The notes: a model not told the origin generated them from the letters alone. Counted from the first letter of the stretch, positions 1-14,000 are shown. The stretch: 64,000 nucleotides of DNA from Nymphaea colorata (GCF_008831285.2 NC_045141.1:23207742-23271741); one strand, 5' to 3'. Numbers and translations: made by a program.

Positions 1-1
1 A

Positions 2-3000
2 CTTGACCTTCCAAGTCAGACAGGAGACCACTGGATTGATGACTATTCAAGGGAGGATAGCAGCATTCTGATACTTGATCCAGTTTCGCAAAGCATAGAA
101 TTTGGGAGTGCTGAAGAATCTTGCACCATTCCAAGAAAGTGCAATGTTTGGTCTGAGGCTGCTTCATCTGAATCCGTTGAAATGCTATTGAATTCTGTTG
201 GACAGGATGAGATGGACACCAAAAAAGGTGATGCTGCGAAATCAGATGTCTGTGAGACACGCATTGTGTTAACTAAACAAATGGACACAGGATCCTGTGA
301 AGATGATTCTGCTTTTAAAACAAGTAATGTTTCATGTGCTGATCCCAGAGTGTCGCCTGATAATTTTCTAATAAATTCATCTTCATTAGAAAAACATGAT
401 TGGAAGGATGTATGTAGTGTTGAAGGTGTGTCTGTAAATGTTATTGGTGACCACCATGAACATCAAGGGCATGAAAATTTGACAATGAATGAATTGCATG
501 AGAAGGAAGGAAGTAGTCCTAACAGTTCATTAAAGCAGTGCTCTTCCTTTGTTGAATCATTTCAGCATTCCACTACTGACTTTCTGTTGGATAGTAAAAG
601 GTGCTGTGATGATGATGTGCATATGAAATGTGTAGGTTCTCAACAAGTAGAAGGCAGTTTGCTTGGAGAATGTCCCTTACATGTTGAATGTGTGAAGAAA
701 GATGCAGTATGTTGTACGCCTGCAATTTCAAATAAGGAGGCCTCTGAAAGGCTTGTCAGTATGCCGACAGTTTCTCCATCCATGCAAGCTGATGGAAGTG
801 AGAAGCTACAGGATACTGAAAAGGCAACATATCATATTAGAGAAGTAAGTGAGGATGCTTTGTGTCAGAGGCCACAAGACACTGTGATAGCTGATGATGG
901 TAATGATAATACTAAGCAATTTCCTAGCATACAAGCGGAAATCGTTAACCATCCTATGGAGGATGAATTTGTGGATAGGAAAAGTGATCAGGTTGCTGAG
1001 ACAGATTATGTTGAACAGAGTAATATAATTGCAGGAAGCCTTAGTTTGGTGCAAAAGGTATCTGCTTCTCCAAATGCAACTGAAAGCAAACACGAATTAG
1101 TGTCCATAGACCTCAGTTGCAGGAAGGTCCACACAGCAAATGCAGAAGAAGTTATTTTGGATCTGGATTCTAAATTGCCAAAGGAAGTTGCTGATGCACG
1201 GGCAGGCAATAAGGTGGCTCCTGCTATAGTTAATGATTTCTCCGAACTTCTAACTGGGCAAAGTCCAGGATTATCTAAGCCTATGGCGCATAGGAGTATA
1301 GGCTTGCATTCCTTAATATCTTTGTCTGAAAATGCTTCTCAACAACCATCTGGTACAAAACCACGTGAGAATGACTCTGGTTCTTCAGGTATAGACATGC
1401 CCAAAGCTGATTTTGCTTCTGATCTTGGATTGAAGGTTGCAAGTTCTCGTCATGGTCTTGCTATGAAGAATACTGGGCAGTCCCCGAGCAGGATTGCAGC
1501 GGAGGATACTGGGAAACTTGAGATGGTTGTGGGGGACATTTGTACTTCAGAAAGTCTGCTCTCTGAAGCTAAATGCTTGTCGACTGCATGCATAAATCAA
1601 GATGTGAGTCAAATTAGATCTAAAGAAGGCGTTATTTCCATGTGTGCTTCTAGCTGCTCAGAGGGGACTCTTCATCAGGCCACTGAGAGGAACGTTGCAT
1701 CTAATAAAGCACACGTTCAGCAAAAAGAAAAGAAATCAGATTTGCCTGGGTCAGGAGAAACAGGAAACCAGGGAAGGGTGTCATCAAACTCTTTAGACAT
1801 GCCAGTCGATGGGGAATGTCAGTTGGCAAGCAAAGATGATCCTGCTTCAGTTTCTGGGAAACATGCCTCCCTTAGTGTTGGAGCAGTAACTGATTTGGTA
1901 ATCCATTCTCCAGCTCCTTCACAATATTCCACCGATAATGCACAACACTCCAAACTTGGGACATCTGAAGCGGAGAAGGCTACTCATCAAAACTCTCCGG
2001 AAAAGGATTCTTCTGATTCCTTTCCTTCACTAGTTGAACAAACTGGTTCATCTGCAGTGTTTGAAGTTTCTTTAAAAAATTCTCAGTTTTCAGAAGTATC
2101 TGTTGCAGGTAATTTAGTTGAATTAACCTGATTTGTGGTTCTGAATCATTGTACTCATTCTTTCATAGCTGGAACTGGGTGTGTATATTTGGTTTCTGCC
2201 TATAATGTCTGCGATTAGCTTTTGGCACATGATCTCAAGTTGCAATGAGAAGAACTCTTGGTATATGTCCTGTATTTATTATGTATGATAATGCATAGCT
2301 CTTGAGGGTGATTGTTGTTTTGCAGTTAAACAAAGTGGAGAGGACGAGCAGCTTAAGCATCCTATGGTTTCTTCTGCAACATCCATATCTAACGCGTGCG
2401 GTATCAAAGGTCTGACATCTGAAGCGAGCATTCCATTTTCAGAAGAAAATCGCTGTCAAAATTGTTCTCCTAGCATAGACACTCAATCATGTTCAACTGC
2501 TCAAGCAGATGCTGTTACATTGTTAAACTCTTCAGAATCAGGATTGAAAGAAGCTTGTTTGGATGGTAGGGAATCCAATCCAGCCCCAAATTCAGGTACT
2601 TTGTTGCTCCTTTAGAAGTGGCATAAATCCTTCCTGTGTTTGCTCAAGTTCTTTACAAGTTGATTAAAGAATCTTCTTTTTTTTCTTTTTTCTTATTGCC
2701 TTAAGTTACTATTTATGTCTGAAGAAATGGTTGCTTTTGAAGACTATATAGGTAAACTTGATTTGTATTTTCGCTTTCATCGAATTTGAGTAGGAGATTT
2801 TACTCTGCTACGTGTATGGAATTTTCTTTTTAATGTGGAGAACAACTGAGCTCCAGTTGTATAGAGGACATGGCTATTTGCATACAAATTTTTAGCTTTA
2901 TGGAAATAAATTTGGTAAAATTATGGTATCTGAGTTACACCTGCTCTCTCTGGTTGGTGAAATGAGGAATTTAGACAAGGTAGACTGAATTCTAATGCAC

Positions 3001-6000
3001 ATAATCTTGATTCTCTCTACCTTCTAATGCATTAGTAATGCTTGCATGCTGGTTTCATATGACAATAAACTAGGTGTTCTTGTGGATTTAGAGAGTCTTC
3101 TAGAATTTTCACATGCATATTCGATATTTCCATTTTAAACATGTTGTGGTCATCATCTATTTTGTTGATGTCATTTATAAATTTCTTATTTGCAGTTGGT
3201 GCATTAAATTCTGTTAATGGTAGCTCTTGCAAGCCTGAGATCTTGAAGTCTGATACTGACGCATCCAAAGTTGACAATGACGGAAATGTTGCAGCTGACT
3301 GTGGTTCACCGACCATCATTAGTTGTAAAGAATCTCTTCAAGATGAAGCTCATCACCATGAAACTGAGAATCAGTCCTTACTGCAGAGTCCTGCTTCTGG
3401 AAATGCACCTGGTGCTACTTCCAGTACAACTGGTCAGTCTGATGGAATGAAAGCATCTGACCAAATTCCTGATATGTGTGACACACCAGAAAGTGATAAA
3501 AGTTTCACATTCAAGATAGGAAATCTATCAGGTTCATCTGTGAATGAGAAAAGTGGTAAAGACTGGAAGCAATTTCCGTCAACTGGGCCTGCTGAATTAT
3601 TCCAGGTAGTTTTGACTTTTTTATTAATTCTATGACTATGTTTCATGTTTTTTGTCTTTTCATATTGTTTTGTTAATTTATGAATGGACTGTCAACCAGC
3701 TCTCCCTTTTTTTTTTTTTTTTTCTGTTGGGACTCGCCATTAGACCACGGGATCAGCAGAGAGGACATCTGATGGGAATCCTCAAATAAGTGAAGAGAAA
3801 AAGATGATTGAAGCTAGCAAGAGTCGTGGTAAGAGTAAAAGTAGGTCAAGGTCTGGTAATGGAACTGAAAGAGCAACAACCAGTAAGGGGAAGCCTAAAA
3901 AGGAGGCATCATCTAGAAAGCTCACATCCTTGACTGCAGGGAACGATAAACATGAGGGTAATGCTTCAGCTGGTCCCAGCAAAAATGTACTGGGCAGTCC
4001 CACCCAATTGGAAGAGAGTAAAAAATTGGCACATGTAGAAGGTAGCACTACAAAACCATACTCTATCACCAGCATCCAGGCATCTACTCCTGTTTTGAAT
4101 GCTTTAGCTTCTTCCGCATTGGCATTGTTTCAGCAGCCTTTTACAGATATGCAGCAACTACAATTACGTGCACAGATTTTTGTTTATGGTTATTTAATGT
4201 AAGTTTCCTGAGCTGTTATGTGTTACTTTTCTCAACCATGTCTGTGCTCCTTTCCTCTGGTTGCTCCAATACCTTTGATTATTTTGCAGTCGAGGTGCAG
4301 CACCAGACGAGGCTTGTATGGTTTCAGCATTTGGTGAAGCTGGGAGAGGTGGAATTGCACTTCAGTTTCAAAGCTTTTTCTTGAATGTGGTTATTTAGTT
4401 TGTGCCTTTTCCGGTTACTCAGTGGTGATGTCTGGTGGCTTTGCTCAATACTGATATTTGTTGGGGTTCCAATTTATATATTTTTTGTGTAACTAGATGG
4501 CGGAAGGAACATGTGGGAAAATGTGTGGCGCGTGGCTGTGGAACGTGCTCATAGTCAGAAATCTTTGCCTGCAAGTCCTGAGATCTCACCAATTATCCAT
4601 TCAGGTTCCTCCACAACCCCAATCCCCCCACACCCCCACCCCCCCCACCTTCCCCTGTTTCCTAGTCTCTTCTCTTCGTCTTGACAATCCCTTTAATTTT
4701 CCAGGTTACATGACACCTGAGTTGAATTTCCTACTGACAGAAGAATTATCATGTTTCAGGGATGAGAGTTACAGAGCAAGGCTCAAAGGGAAATTCTGGT
4801 TCCAGTAAATCTTCTGTTGTTTCTGCTAGTCGGAACACTAACAAGAGTTCCCCTCTTGCACTCCTAAATCCTGCAGTATCTCTGCCCTCTCCAATGTGGA
4901 ATGCAACGTGGAATGCAACACCATCATCCCGTGACATGGTGCAGAGCAGCAGTATAGCTAGGGCTTCACTTATTGATCCTCATCCAACTTTTTCACCTTA
5001 TCTGTACTCATCTCCTCAAATAAGACCTTTTACAGGACATTTCAGCTCCTGGCCTTCTCAGGTCTCCAGTCCTGTTCCCTGGATTTTGTCTCATACATCT
5101 ACCCTGGATGCTGGTTCGCAGTATGCTGCTTTTTCGATGCCAGATACTGTTCAAGTGGCTCCTGTTAGAGACCATGCAGCTGTTTCTCTTGTTAATGTTA
5201 CCCCAAGTACTCAAGTGGTTACATCTACACCTTTGCCTTCTCTTGTGAGTTCCACGGTGGCTGCTGCTAATGTTTCAGTAGATGTAAAGAAGACTACTTC
5301 GGCTTCTCTTAAGCAACCTTCTGCTGATCAGAAACCAAGGAAGAGGAGGAAAAGTGTGCCAACAGAGGACAATCAGCTTCTGAATGTTCAGCAACCCCAG
5401 ACAGGATCAGTTTCCTCAGAAATGGTCACTACACATGTCTCTGCTCCATTATCCCTTACTGCAGCTACCACTCTATCTGTGTCTGCTGGCTCTATGTGTA
5501 AAGCTTCTTCTGGTGCTCCTGTTTCACTTAGTCCTCCTACAGCACTGCCCACCTCAAATTATCACATATCTGATCATAATACTGAACAGAGGGCTGCTTT
5601 TTCAGAAGAGGCCTCCATTCAAGTTGAACAAGCTAAGCTACGGGCAGAAGATGCTGCAGCACACGCAGCTTCTGCTGCGAGGCATAGCCAGGAATTATGG
5701 AATCAGTTGACCATGCAGAAGAACTCCAAACGTGCTATTGATGTTGAAGGCAGGCTGGCCTCTGCCTTGGCTGCTGCTGCTGCTGCTGCTTCAGTTGCTA
5801 AGGCAGCTGCTGCAGCTGCTAAGGTTGCATCTGATGCTGCATTGCAAGCAAAATTGGTGGCTGATGAGGCATTGACCAAGAAAAGGATGGTTACTGGTGG
5901 TGGCATTTCTGAAGTTGGGAAAAATTCTGCAAATGTTACCCCTGTTTCACTTTCTAAAGGTAAGGTTAAGCAAGGTGGCACCAGTTCTGTTGTTGAATTT

Positions 6001-9000
6001 GCAAAAGAGGCAGCAAGAAAAGGAGTTGAAGCTGCTTCTGCTGCCACAAAACGAGCACAGAACTTGGATGCTGTTGTAAAGGCTGCAGGCCTGGCTGCAG
6101 AGGCCATATCTCAAGCAACTGCAATTGTTGCAATGGGTGATCCTCTGCCGCTGACATTGAATCAATTACTAGAAGCTGGCCCCGAGGGCTACTGGAAACA
6201 TCAAGATGTGGAAGGCAGATTTGCATTAGAACCAACGGTGAAGGAAGTTAAGAATTCTGGAGAGGCCAATAGCTTGAATGTGAAAGTTTCATCTAAAAAT
6301 GATGCCGTGCGAGGTGTGAAGGAGACAAACACAAATATTTCTGAAGAATTGCCTGGTGGCCCAACTGAAGGCGGTCGAAGGCTACTGAGTTCAATACGCC
6401 AGGAAGTTGCCCCTGTTGAAATTGCATCTAAGCGACGGCAAAGGGCACGTAAAGCTGCTGGTTCTGCCAATGCTCAGCAGACGATCCCTTCCTCAGAGTT
6501 TGAATCGCATAATGATTCCTCAAAAGGGAATTGTATTCAGCAGGGATCACTCGTTGAGGTGGGTGTAATATCATTGTTTTGGATAATTTGACCTTAGGTT
6601 CATCAGATTTTCTGTTTATAGGTATATCAAGTTGTTTATGATGACAGGTAATTTCTGACGAAGATGGTCTCAGAGCAGTATGGTTCTCAGCCAAAGTGTT
6701 GGAGGTAAAGGAAGGGAAGGCTTATGTATGCTACAATGATCTTTTGTCTGATGAAGGTATTTTCAAAATTTGCACACTATGATGCTTCTTTTCTGGTTCA
6801 TGTATTGCAATTTCCATCATTGAGTGGTTAACATGGGGCTATTGTCTATAGAGTTTAGGTATAGTTGGCAACTTGCATGCAAGTGTTTTAATGCCATATA
6901 TTTACTATTAGCAGGCACAGGACAGCTACAAGAATGGATTCCACTTGAAGCTGCTCATGGGAAGCCTCCCAGAATACGTACAGCTCATCCCACGACTGCC
7001 ATGCAATTTGAAGGTACAAGAAAGCGTCGTAGAGCAGCTATGGGGAACCATAACTGGTCCGTTGGTGATCATGTTGATGCCTGGATGCGTGATGGGTAAG
7101 AACATCTTGATGTTTATGTCTCTGGTTTGGAAGAATAATTTCTTTCTAGCACTATACTGTAGGCTGCCAATTTTCTGCTTCCTCTAGCTGCATTTGGCTC
7201 ACATGAATTTGGTTGAGGCGATTTGCCTGCCCAAAGTTACTTGTTTGTGATATATTGCTTTCATGGTGCTGGAAGCTACGCTTAATTTTCAGTGGGTAAA
7301 TTATTACGTTCTTGCAATTTCAGATGGTGGGAAGGAGTTATCATGGAGAAAAACAAGGAAGACCAGACTAAACTGACTGTTCATTTTCCAGGTATTCCTA
7401 ATTGATGATGCATGCAGATGACTTGTTTGTCTTGTTTCTAAATATGCTAGTGTAATTGATTGCACAAAAATCTTTCTTGCTGCTACATGTGGTACGTTAA
7501 TGTTATCAAACATGCATCTTTGAGTGAACTGGCAAGCTTCGAACTGTATGCCTTTTCTTGAGTTAAGACATGCATTTCTCTAGTTTATGAGTCAAAATGA
7601 GAAGTTGGACTCGGGTTTGTCAAGGTCCCAAAATTATAGTCGGAACTAATCAGTTTGAGTTGGTCAAAAGTGATTGACTAAAATAAACTAATAATGAGGC
7701 ACATAGACCTAAAATATTAGACATAGAACTTCACGTTTCACAGAGAGAGAGTGTGCGCAGGATACAACATATATAAAAATGCATCACACACGCATCGGTA
7801 TTGAATCTATAAAACACAGTATATAGAAATACAGAACATGTGTGTGTGTGTGTGTGCAATATGTATAAAGATACAAACATAAATTAACATGTGATATTTA
7901 GAAGGGCCTCCTGTTTGAGAAGGCCGACAGGTTGGCTAACTAGTTTCTTGAATGCACCCAGCCAACTTGGTAGAGGGGACTAGTTGGCTGTGGGTGGCAC
8001 TTAACCTGACTAGTTAGTATTTGACAACTAAATTATCTAGCATACCACTTCGGTTTTTGGCTGTACGGTTTTTATATGCGATTCTTGGAAAGGACCTGCA
8101 CAAACTACAAATATGCCATGTTCATTTGTCTATCATTTGTTTATGTTTTCTTTAATTAGTTGTGTCGTAAGTATTTACTCGCAATGGGGATTATGGTACA
8201 GATGAAGGAGACATATCAACTGTAAGAACCTGGAATATTCGACCATCTTTGGTTTGGAAGGATGGCCAGTGGGTTGAGTGGTCAAGGGAAACTGCTTGTT
8301 GGCCTAATGAGGTTGGAACTGTGCTTTACACTATATTTCATTGTCATTTCTCAATGCAAAGTTTAAGCCTTCTATTGCTGTATTTTTTTTTTTTTTTTGG
8401 GGTGATAAGTGTCGAAGCATGTTAAAGAAACTTTTTGGGGGTCTACGTGTTGTGGATGGCAGGATGATGCTCCACTCGATAAACGACGGAAGTTGGACAA
8501 GGAACCTGAAAATGATGGACAAAATGAAAGGAATGAGGACCATCTGTCAAAAATTACAAAATGTGATGATACTATCAAACATCAAGACTCCACGTCATTT
8601 GCTTTATCATCCAGTGTATTTTCTGTTGGGAAGAGTACCACAGAAGATCGTGACCTGATTGCTGGAAGAGTAAAGCGAACTGGACTACAGAAAGGGGGAT
8701 CGAGGGTGGTGTTTGGGGTACCGAAGCCGAAAAGGAAGTTCATGGATGTTAGCAAGCACTACATTACAGAACAAGTTGGCAAGGTTGGTGAAACAAACAA
8801 TCCAGTCAAGGTTGCCAATTATTTGATGCCTCGAGGATCCTCTAGGTTGAGGAATGTATCCAAAGATGTTCCTAGGACTGGTCGAGTGACTAACACAAAG
8901 TCTAAGGATATTAAATCAGGAAAGTTACAGGGAATTCAAAGGAAAAATAGATCAAAGGATGACTCATCCATTTCTGCGTTGCCTCAATCAGTTGGGGCTA

Positions 9001-9942
9001 CTGACGATCAACCAAATGTGCAACCTTCTGCAAGCAATGAAAACAATTCAGAGAGACAGAACAGGAGGGAAATTGGTTTTTCTGATGCTGCAGGAGGGCA
9101 AGAGTCGGACGAAATTTCCTCTAGAAGCAAGCCCTCTTCAGTTGGTCTGAGACAGGCACCTAAAAGGAAACTTGCCTCTGCTGGTCAAGGGCTCTCTGAT
9201 GAAGCCTTGGCTGCCACTGGTAGTCAAGGGAAGGCAGCTTTGGAGCCACGGAGGTCTAACCGTAGAATTCAGCCAACATCAAGGGTATTTTCTTGGCCCT
9301 AATTAGTTGTGGTCATCTATAAGCTTTTTCATTTTATAATTTGAATTCTGTTTTATTAGATGGAGAATTTAAATTCTAATCATGCATGTATTTTAGATTT
9401 TAGCTAATACCTTTCCTGAAATGCTATTTTGATCAGATCAGTATGTCAAATTGCTGGTAAGAATTCAAACAGGTCTATTGAATGATACACTTTTTTTTAA
9501 GCGTCCTTCAGAGCCTGGGTTGAGTATGCCAATGCTGTACCTAATCATTTTGGCATGACCACATCCAACCTTGCTTACCAGGGCTTGACCCATGGCCTTG
9601 TTTATGAACTTTGGGAACCAACCAACGTAGCCTGGATCCTTGTTATGGTTTACTAGCCCGAGCCGCTTAAGAGAGTTTCACAATCAATTTCCTCAGTTTA
9701 ATCATGTCCCTCCATTAACACCACCATCTGTATTACCTGTGCAGCTACTGGAAGGATTGCAAAGCTCCTTAATTACAACTAAGGTCGCTTCTGTTGGCTT
9801 GCATGATAAGGGCGGCAAATCTTCAAAAAGGAGCGCCAGTTCTGCAAAAGGTAAAGCTTCACTCTATTTATTCAGTTATATTTAAGGAATGGTGAGTGAA
9901 TTTACTTTTGAACCAGGAAACAGCCATGGCGTTGAGAGATAG
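2..9942 (+). CDS. G2484-1: Agenet (Tudor-like) domain protein, G2484-1-like, 5' partial
   Basis: Large nuclear-type protein, probably a chromatin or histone reader; the role is inferred from the Agenet domain. Exons: <2-2108, 2326-2595, 3196-3605, 3744-4198, 4290-4348, 4497-4604, 4760-6558, 6648-6756, 6915-7095, 7324-7391, 8202-8311, 8463-9284, 9745-9850, 9917-9942. All junctions are GT-AG and in phase, giving 2209 residues here. The frame is open to the left edge, so the start lies outside. The fragment opens with a HWIDDYSRED...VWSEAASSESVEMLL block typical of plant G2484-1 proteins. Fragment residues about 1420-1515 are an Ala-rich helix (VEQAKLRAEDAAAHAA...). Residues about 1737-1892 form the Agenet region (VWFSAKVLEVKEGKAYVCYND, GDHVDAWMRDGWWEGVI, WNIRPSLVWKDGQWVEW). 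Much of the N-terminal part is Ser-rich and low complexity. The last exon encodes only the final residues and the TAG stop. Introns over 300 bp are 2596-3195, 7392-8201 and 9285-9744. Confidence 0.94.
4617..4655 (+). repeat. C-rich intronic tract (G-quadruplex motif on minus strand)
   Basis: Five runs of four to eight C (4617-4620, 4624-4629, 4633-4637, 4639-4646, 4652-4655) with one- to five-base spacers, inside the 155-bp intron 4605-4759 of the Agenet gene. The minus strand fits a G-quadruplex pattern. It may simply be an unusually C-rich splicing tract. Confidence 0.8.
5770..5790 (+). repeat. (GCT)7 coding trinucleotide repeat
   Basis: Seven GCT codons in a row encode an alanine run inside the Ala-rich helix of the Agenet protein. 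It is a coding microsatellite and a likely site of length variation. Confidence 0.9.
7839..7856 (+). repeat. (TG)n microsatellite
   Basis: Dinucleotide repeat in the 810-bp intron 7392-8201 of the Agenet gene. About 80 bp downstream (7928-8020) is an imperfect inverted repeat built from GTTGGCT and CTAACTAGT elements, possibly a decayed foldback element. Confidence 0.85.
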
Positions 9943-11077
9943 AACCATCGAAGAAGCCTAGGAGGCTAGGATTTACCCCGCCAGCAACTTATATGGGGTT
10001 AACTCAGAAGTGCTGCTATTTTATTCTGTATATAATTTTAGCTGTAGCTGACCTGCCCTTTTCGGAGAGCAACAGATTGTAACATGCATTTGTATGCTAT
10101 AATCCTCGTCTGCTTTTTTTATATGGAAATTTTTCATCTGCATATTCTGTCAGATAGGTGCACAAGTATATATATGCAGCGGAAATTAACATATCCAAAA
10201 ACATAAATACCGTATGCTCATCAATTTTCAGATCCTATGCTGCATACTGTTTCGTAGTTATCGAGGTGACATTGACCACTTGTTAGACCCCAAAATAATT
10301 TGTGCATTTGAGGCTAAACGCATGTTGAAATATGGCTGATGGATCCATAATCAGACGTCACTGCATTTTGTCCAACGGGGTTAACAATTGTTCGGGACAA
10401 AGGTTGCTTCTGTAAAACATGAAAAACGTTTCATACCACTGCAGGGGGATGCCTACAATCACTTATAAGGAAGGACCGATAATCGCCTACAATCACTTAT
10501 AAGGAAGGACCGATAATCGCCTACAATCACTTATAAGGAAGGACCGATAATGTGAAATTCAAGGACAGCCTTAATATGTCTCCACTTTGAAGTTCATGCC
10601 ATCGTGAACCCAAATAAGGGGAACCATTTGAAACAATTCTTCGTCTTCCGTTCTTGGACATTAATCTAAGATCTCGTTCTTGATGTAACCAGAGATTCAA
10701 ATGAACACGGAGGTGGTCCCTGACTGAGAATTGATGGCCCATGGGTCTTCTACGGTGCACAATCTTCTCATCTGTCATTTGAGAGCTATCAGAAGTCCAT
10801 ACAGCCTCCTGCTTCTCTCAAAAGCCATCAGAAAGTCCACAAAGCCTCTATACGCCACCGCTTGGTTCATCGATTCTGATTAATCAGGCAGGGGCAAGCA
10901 ACTTCCTAGAGTTCAGTCACGATCTTCCTCGGTGGTAGATCCTGGTTTCAGACATTAGAATTTAGAACCCAACAGATGTCAATCGCATCCAACATCTTCA
11001 TCAATCGTTTTCTGGAAAAAAGGCTGTGTCGGTGCATGGCTAACTGTTGACCTCTGACGTTGGTGTAACTTCTCTTG
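9943..11077. other. Convergent intergenic spacer
   Basis: Lies between the stop codons of the Agenet gene (+) and the O-fucosyltransferase gene (-) and should hold both 3'UTRs. No credible reading frame was seen. The 34-bp tandem repeat at 10451-10551 is its one clear structure. Confidence 0.7.
10451..10551. repeat. 34-bp tandem repeat, three copies
   Basis: Three identical, head-to-tail copies (10451-10484, 10485-10518, 10519-10551; the last lacks one base) of a unit that begins GCCTACAATCACTTATAAGG and continues AAGGACCGATAAT. The perfect identity implies recent expansion. It lies between two convergent genes and may fall within a 3'UTR of either. Confidence 0.95.
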
Positions 11078-14000
11078 CTAAGTAGTGCTGCTGTTCGTGT
11101 ACTTCGGTTTTTTACATATACAAGAATACGGAAACTCATGGAAGTCGCCTCGTCCTGGCTTCATTTCATCTGGTTCTCCCATGAAACCTCTCTGGCAAGA
11201 TCTGATCTTCCTTGCAAGCACTTCTGGCTCCAATTCATGGCGACCTTTCAGTATTGAGCTCAAACGCTTTGCATTAGGGCGAATTGTTCTTTTGTGACCC
11301 ATGTATCTCCTGCAGTTTTAGCAAATCAAAGTTAACGAGCTATGCAACTAATAGAAGTCCACTTAAGAGAAATTGCAATCACAAATAACATACCGACGCC
11401 CAGCCAGCACCTTTGCCATATTCCCATTGTTGTTTGTAACAAACACATCACTCAAGTCGCATACAATGTAATCGATAGCAGCAAGGCGAGAGGAGAATGG
11501 CATGAAGGGACGCAATTCTTGACCTGCCAGCATCTCTTTAGTGTAGTAGTTTGGAAATAGGCCTCTAAGAGGATCAAGGGTTTCCTCTCCTCCATAAACT
11601 TCTCCAGAAGCGACATATATATACGAGTCATTCTTGAAACCAAGCCCTCTCAACATTAAGCCGACCTCATGTGGAGTAAGCGGGCATTTTCCCCGTCTTA
11701 GCTCACCTTCTGGACCCAAATCCTGGAGAAATGAGAAAGCCGGTAAGGCTGGATTTCAGTGCCACACAACAGATGCGGGGGGAGAGAGTGGGGGTGGGGG
11801 GCGCTTTAAAGAAGTTAAGGATGACATTTTAAGATAAGTGAATTTTGCCAAACAGGCAATGTCAGAATTTCTTTTAACCATATTTGGCATTATTTAAGTT
11901 GATCTAAAAGAAATTGTTTTCTTGATCAATGGCATGAAAGAAAAAAGTTGCATCCATTTGCAAAAAAGTTTAGCAATCTCACAGGTAATGTTGCCCAGCG
12001 CTTTCTTATCTCATTCAGCTCTTCTCTTTGCTTTTTATCTCCACCATAATAGCATCCAGAAAAAGCAAGCATATCAGGCTCAAACCTGTGGAAGGGAGAC
12101 AAAAATTACAACCACACGAAGGAACCAAAAAAATGAACCAAATTGGATGTCGAATCAGCAAAGAACCTTAAGAAAAAGATTATTTGATACTTGTGCCAAG
12201 AACGTAAGGTAGTAAATGGAGCGGTCAGCAATCCTTGCTTGCCTTGATGCTGAGTCAGCATCAAGGCAAGCAAGGCCCCTAGAAAGCCTAGTCGAAACCT
12301 GGGGAAGACTCTTATTCGAATTGCAAGATTGGCACCTAATTGAAAAAAACGTTGGGAAAAGACCCAATAACTAAATGTATTGAAAAGAGGCCACAGATTA
12401 TAGGGACATCTGGAAGACAAGCTAAAAACCTGTTGCAGACATGGTTTTAGCATCAAATCATGTTCTGAAACAAAGATCAGAACAAGAACAAAGATTTGAT
12501 GCCAAGCCCATGTTGACATAGATTAGTTAGCAAATTTGTCCCACTCAAGAGGAATTGCAATTATACGGACATCTTGAAGACATGATAAAACCTGTTAAGA
12601 CATGGTTTTAGAATTAAATCATGTTCCGAAACAAAAGATTTGATGCCAAGACCAGGCTTCTGACATGGTTTAGTTGGCAAATTTGTTCCACTCACGAGGC
12701 ATTGCAATGTACAAAACTCTAACAAGCAGATGCTGATACCAAGCATAAGATCAATGACGATGAAAGAGGAGACTTCCCAATTTTTTCATTGACATGAACT
12801 CATATGCATAGAGGCTTATCTATTCAGTAGCCACAGGCACTTGTAGACTAGGTTTAGATTAAAAGGAAAAAAGGAATTAGCCACCTCAAGCTCAAGTCGA
12901 GCAATAACTAAACCTGCCAGAAAGGCAGGAGCATGAAAACCTAAATATGCCAGTGGTATATAGAATCTGTAAAGCTGATATAGAAGTCGAAAATTCGCAA
13001 GAGACTCCAAAGAAATTTCACTTTCACATGAAATCAGGAATCACCCATGAAGTAGGAATTGTGATCCTTCCAAAATGTCACACGAATAGCCTTCAAAGAG
13101 AAAAAATGACAATGTACCGTTCTCCAAAATCATGCATTAGTTCCCACATATGTTTTCCATTTTTTAAGGATCAAATAGGAGACATCTCTTGAACCCAGTA
13201 ACCTTCACCAGATACCAGTTAAGAGCACACCTAAATCATACCTCAAATGAATTGCAATGTAACGTCCGCCACTCATACTTTGCATTTTTTTTGCGAGCAT
13301 CTGTCCCATTTCTCTAATTGGTCTTGTAAACCGCAAAGCATGAAAACTTACTCGACAACGCAACTTTTGTAACTCATCTTCTAGACTATTTGAGAGTCTA
13401 TAGTCAAACTTTGTCAACTGCACCACCTGTACAAATTCAGAATAATAAAAACGGTAGGTCATGATTCACAAAATGCACCCTTGGTATCAGGAACACAGTG
13501 CACGAACTGCTCATCATGCTTCAAAGATATTAATCCAAGTGCCCGGCATTCTCAATTGAAAGAAAAGGGGTAAATTCATAGAAAGACGTTTTGTTAAAAA
13601 AAGAATACAATCTTTCAGAAATTTATTAATTCCTATAGGACATTAACTATGTTAATGTGGACAGTTCCTCAAGATTTGTCAAAATCACCCATCCATGTCC
13701 AAGTTTTGGATGCTGAACACCCCAAACAAACTTAGGAGTTGGTTTCTATGAATAAAAAAAAAGGGAGATACTATGATTAAGCATGATGCCAATCTGCAAA
13801 TATGCAATTTTTTTCTGCATATGTATTACCCAAACCACATGAGTACAATTAATTAGAGGGAGGCAAAACAGACAAGAAATCCCCCCACACGATACAGAAG
13901 TAACTAGTAGATGGAATAACAGGATATACTCTGGTATTAACTTAAAAATGGATTAGGATAAGCACTACAAACATGGCCATCTTCCCAAGCCACCAGTCAT

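Noticed and set aside
10451-10551. Repeat array considered as CRISPR
   Set aside because: The repeats are directly adjacent with no spacers, and the DNA is a plant nuclear genome.
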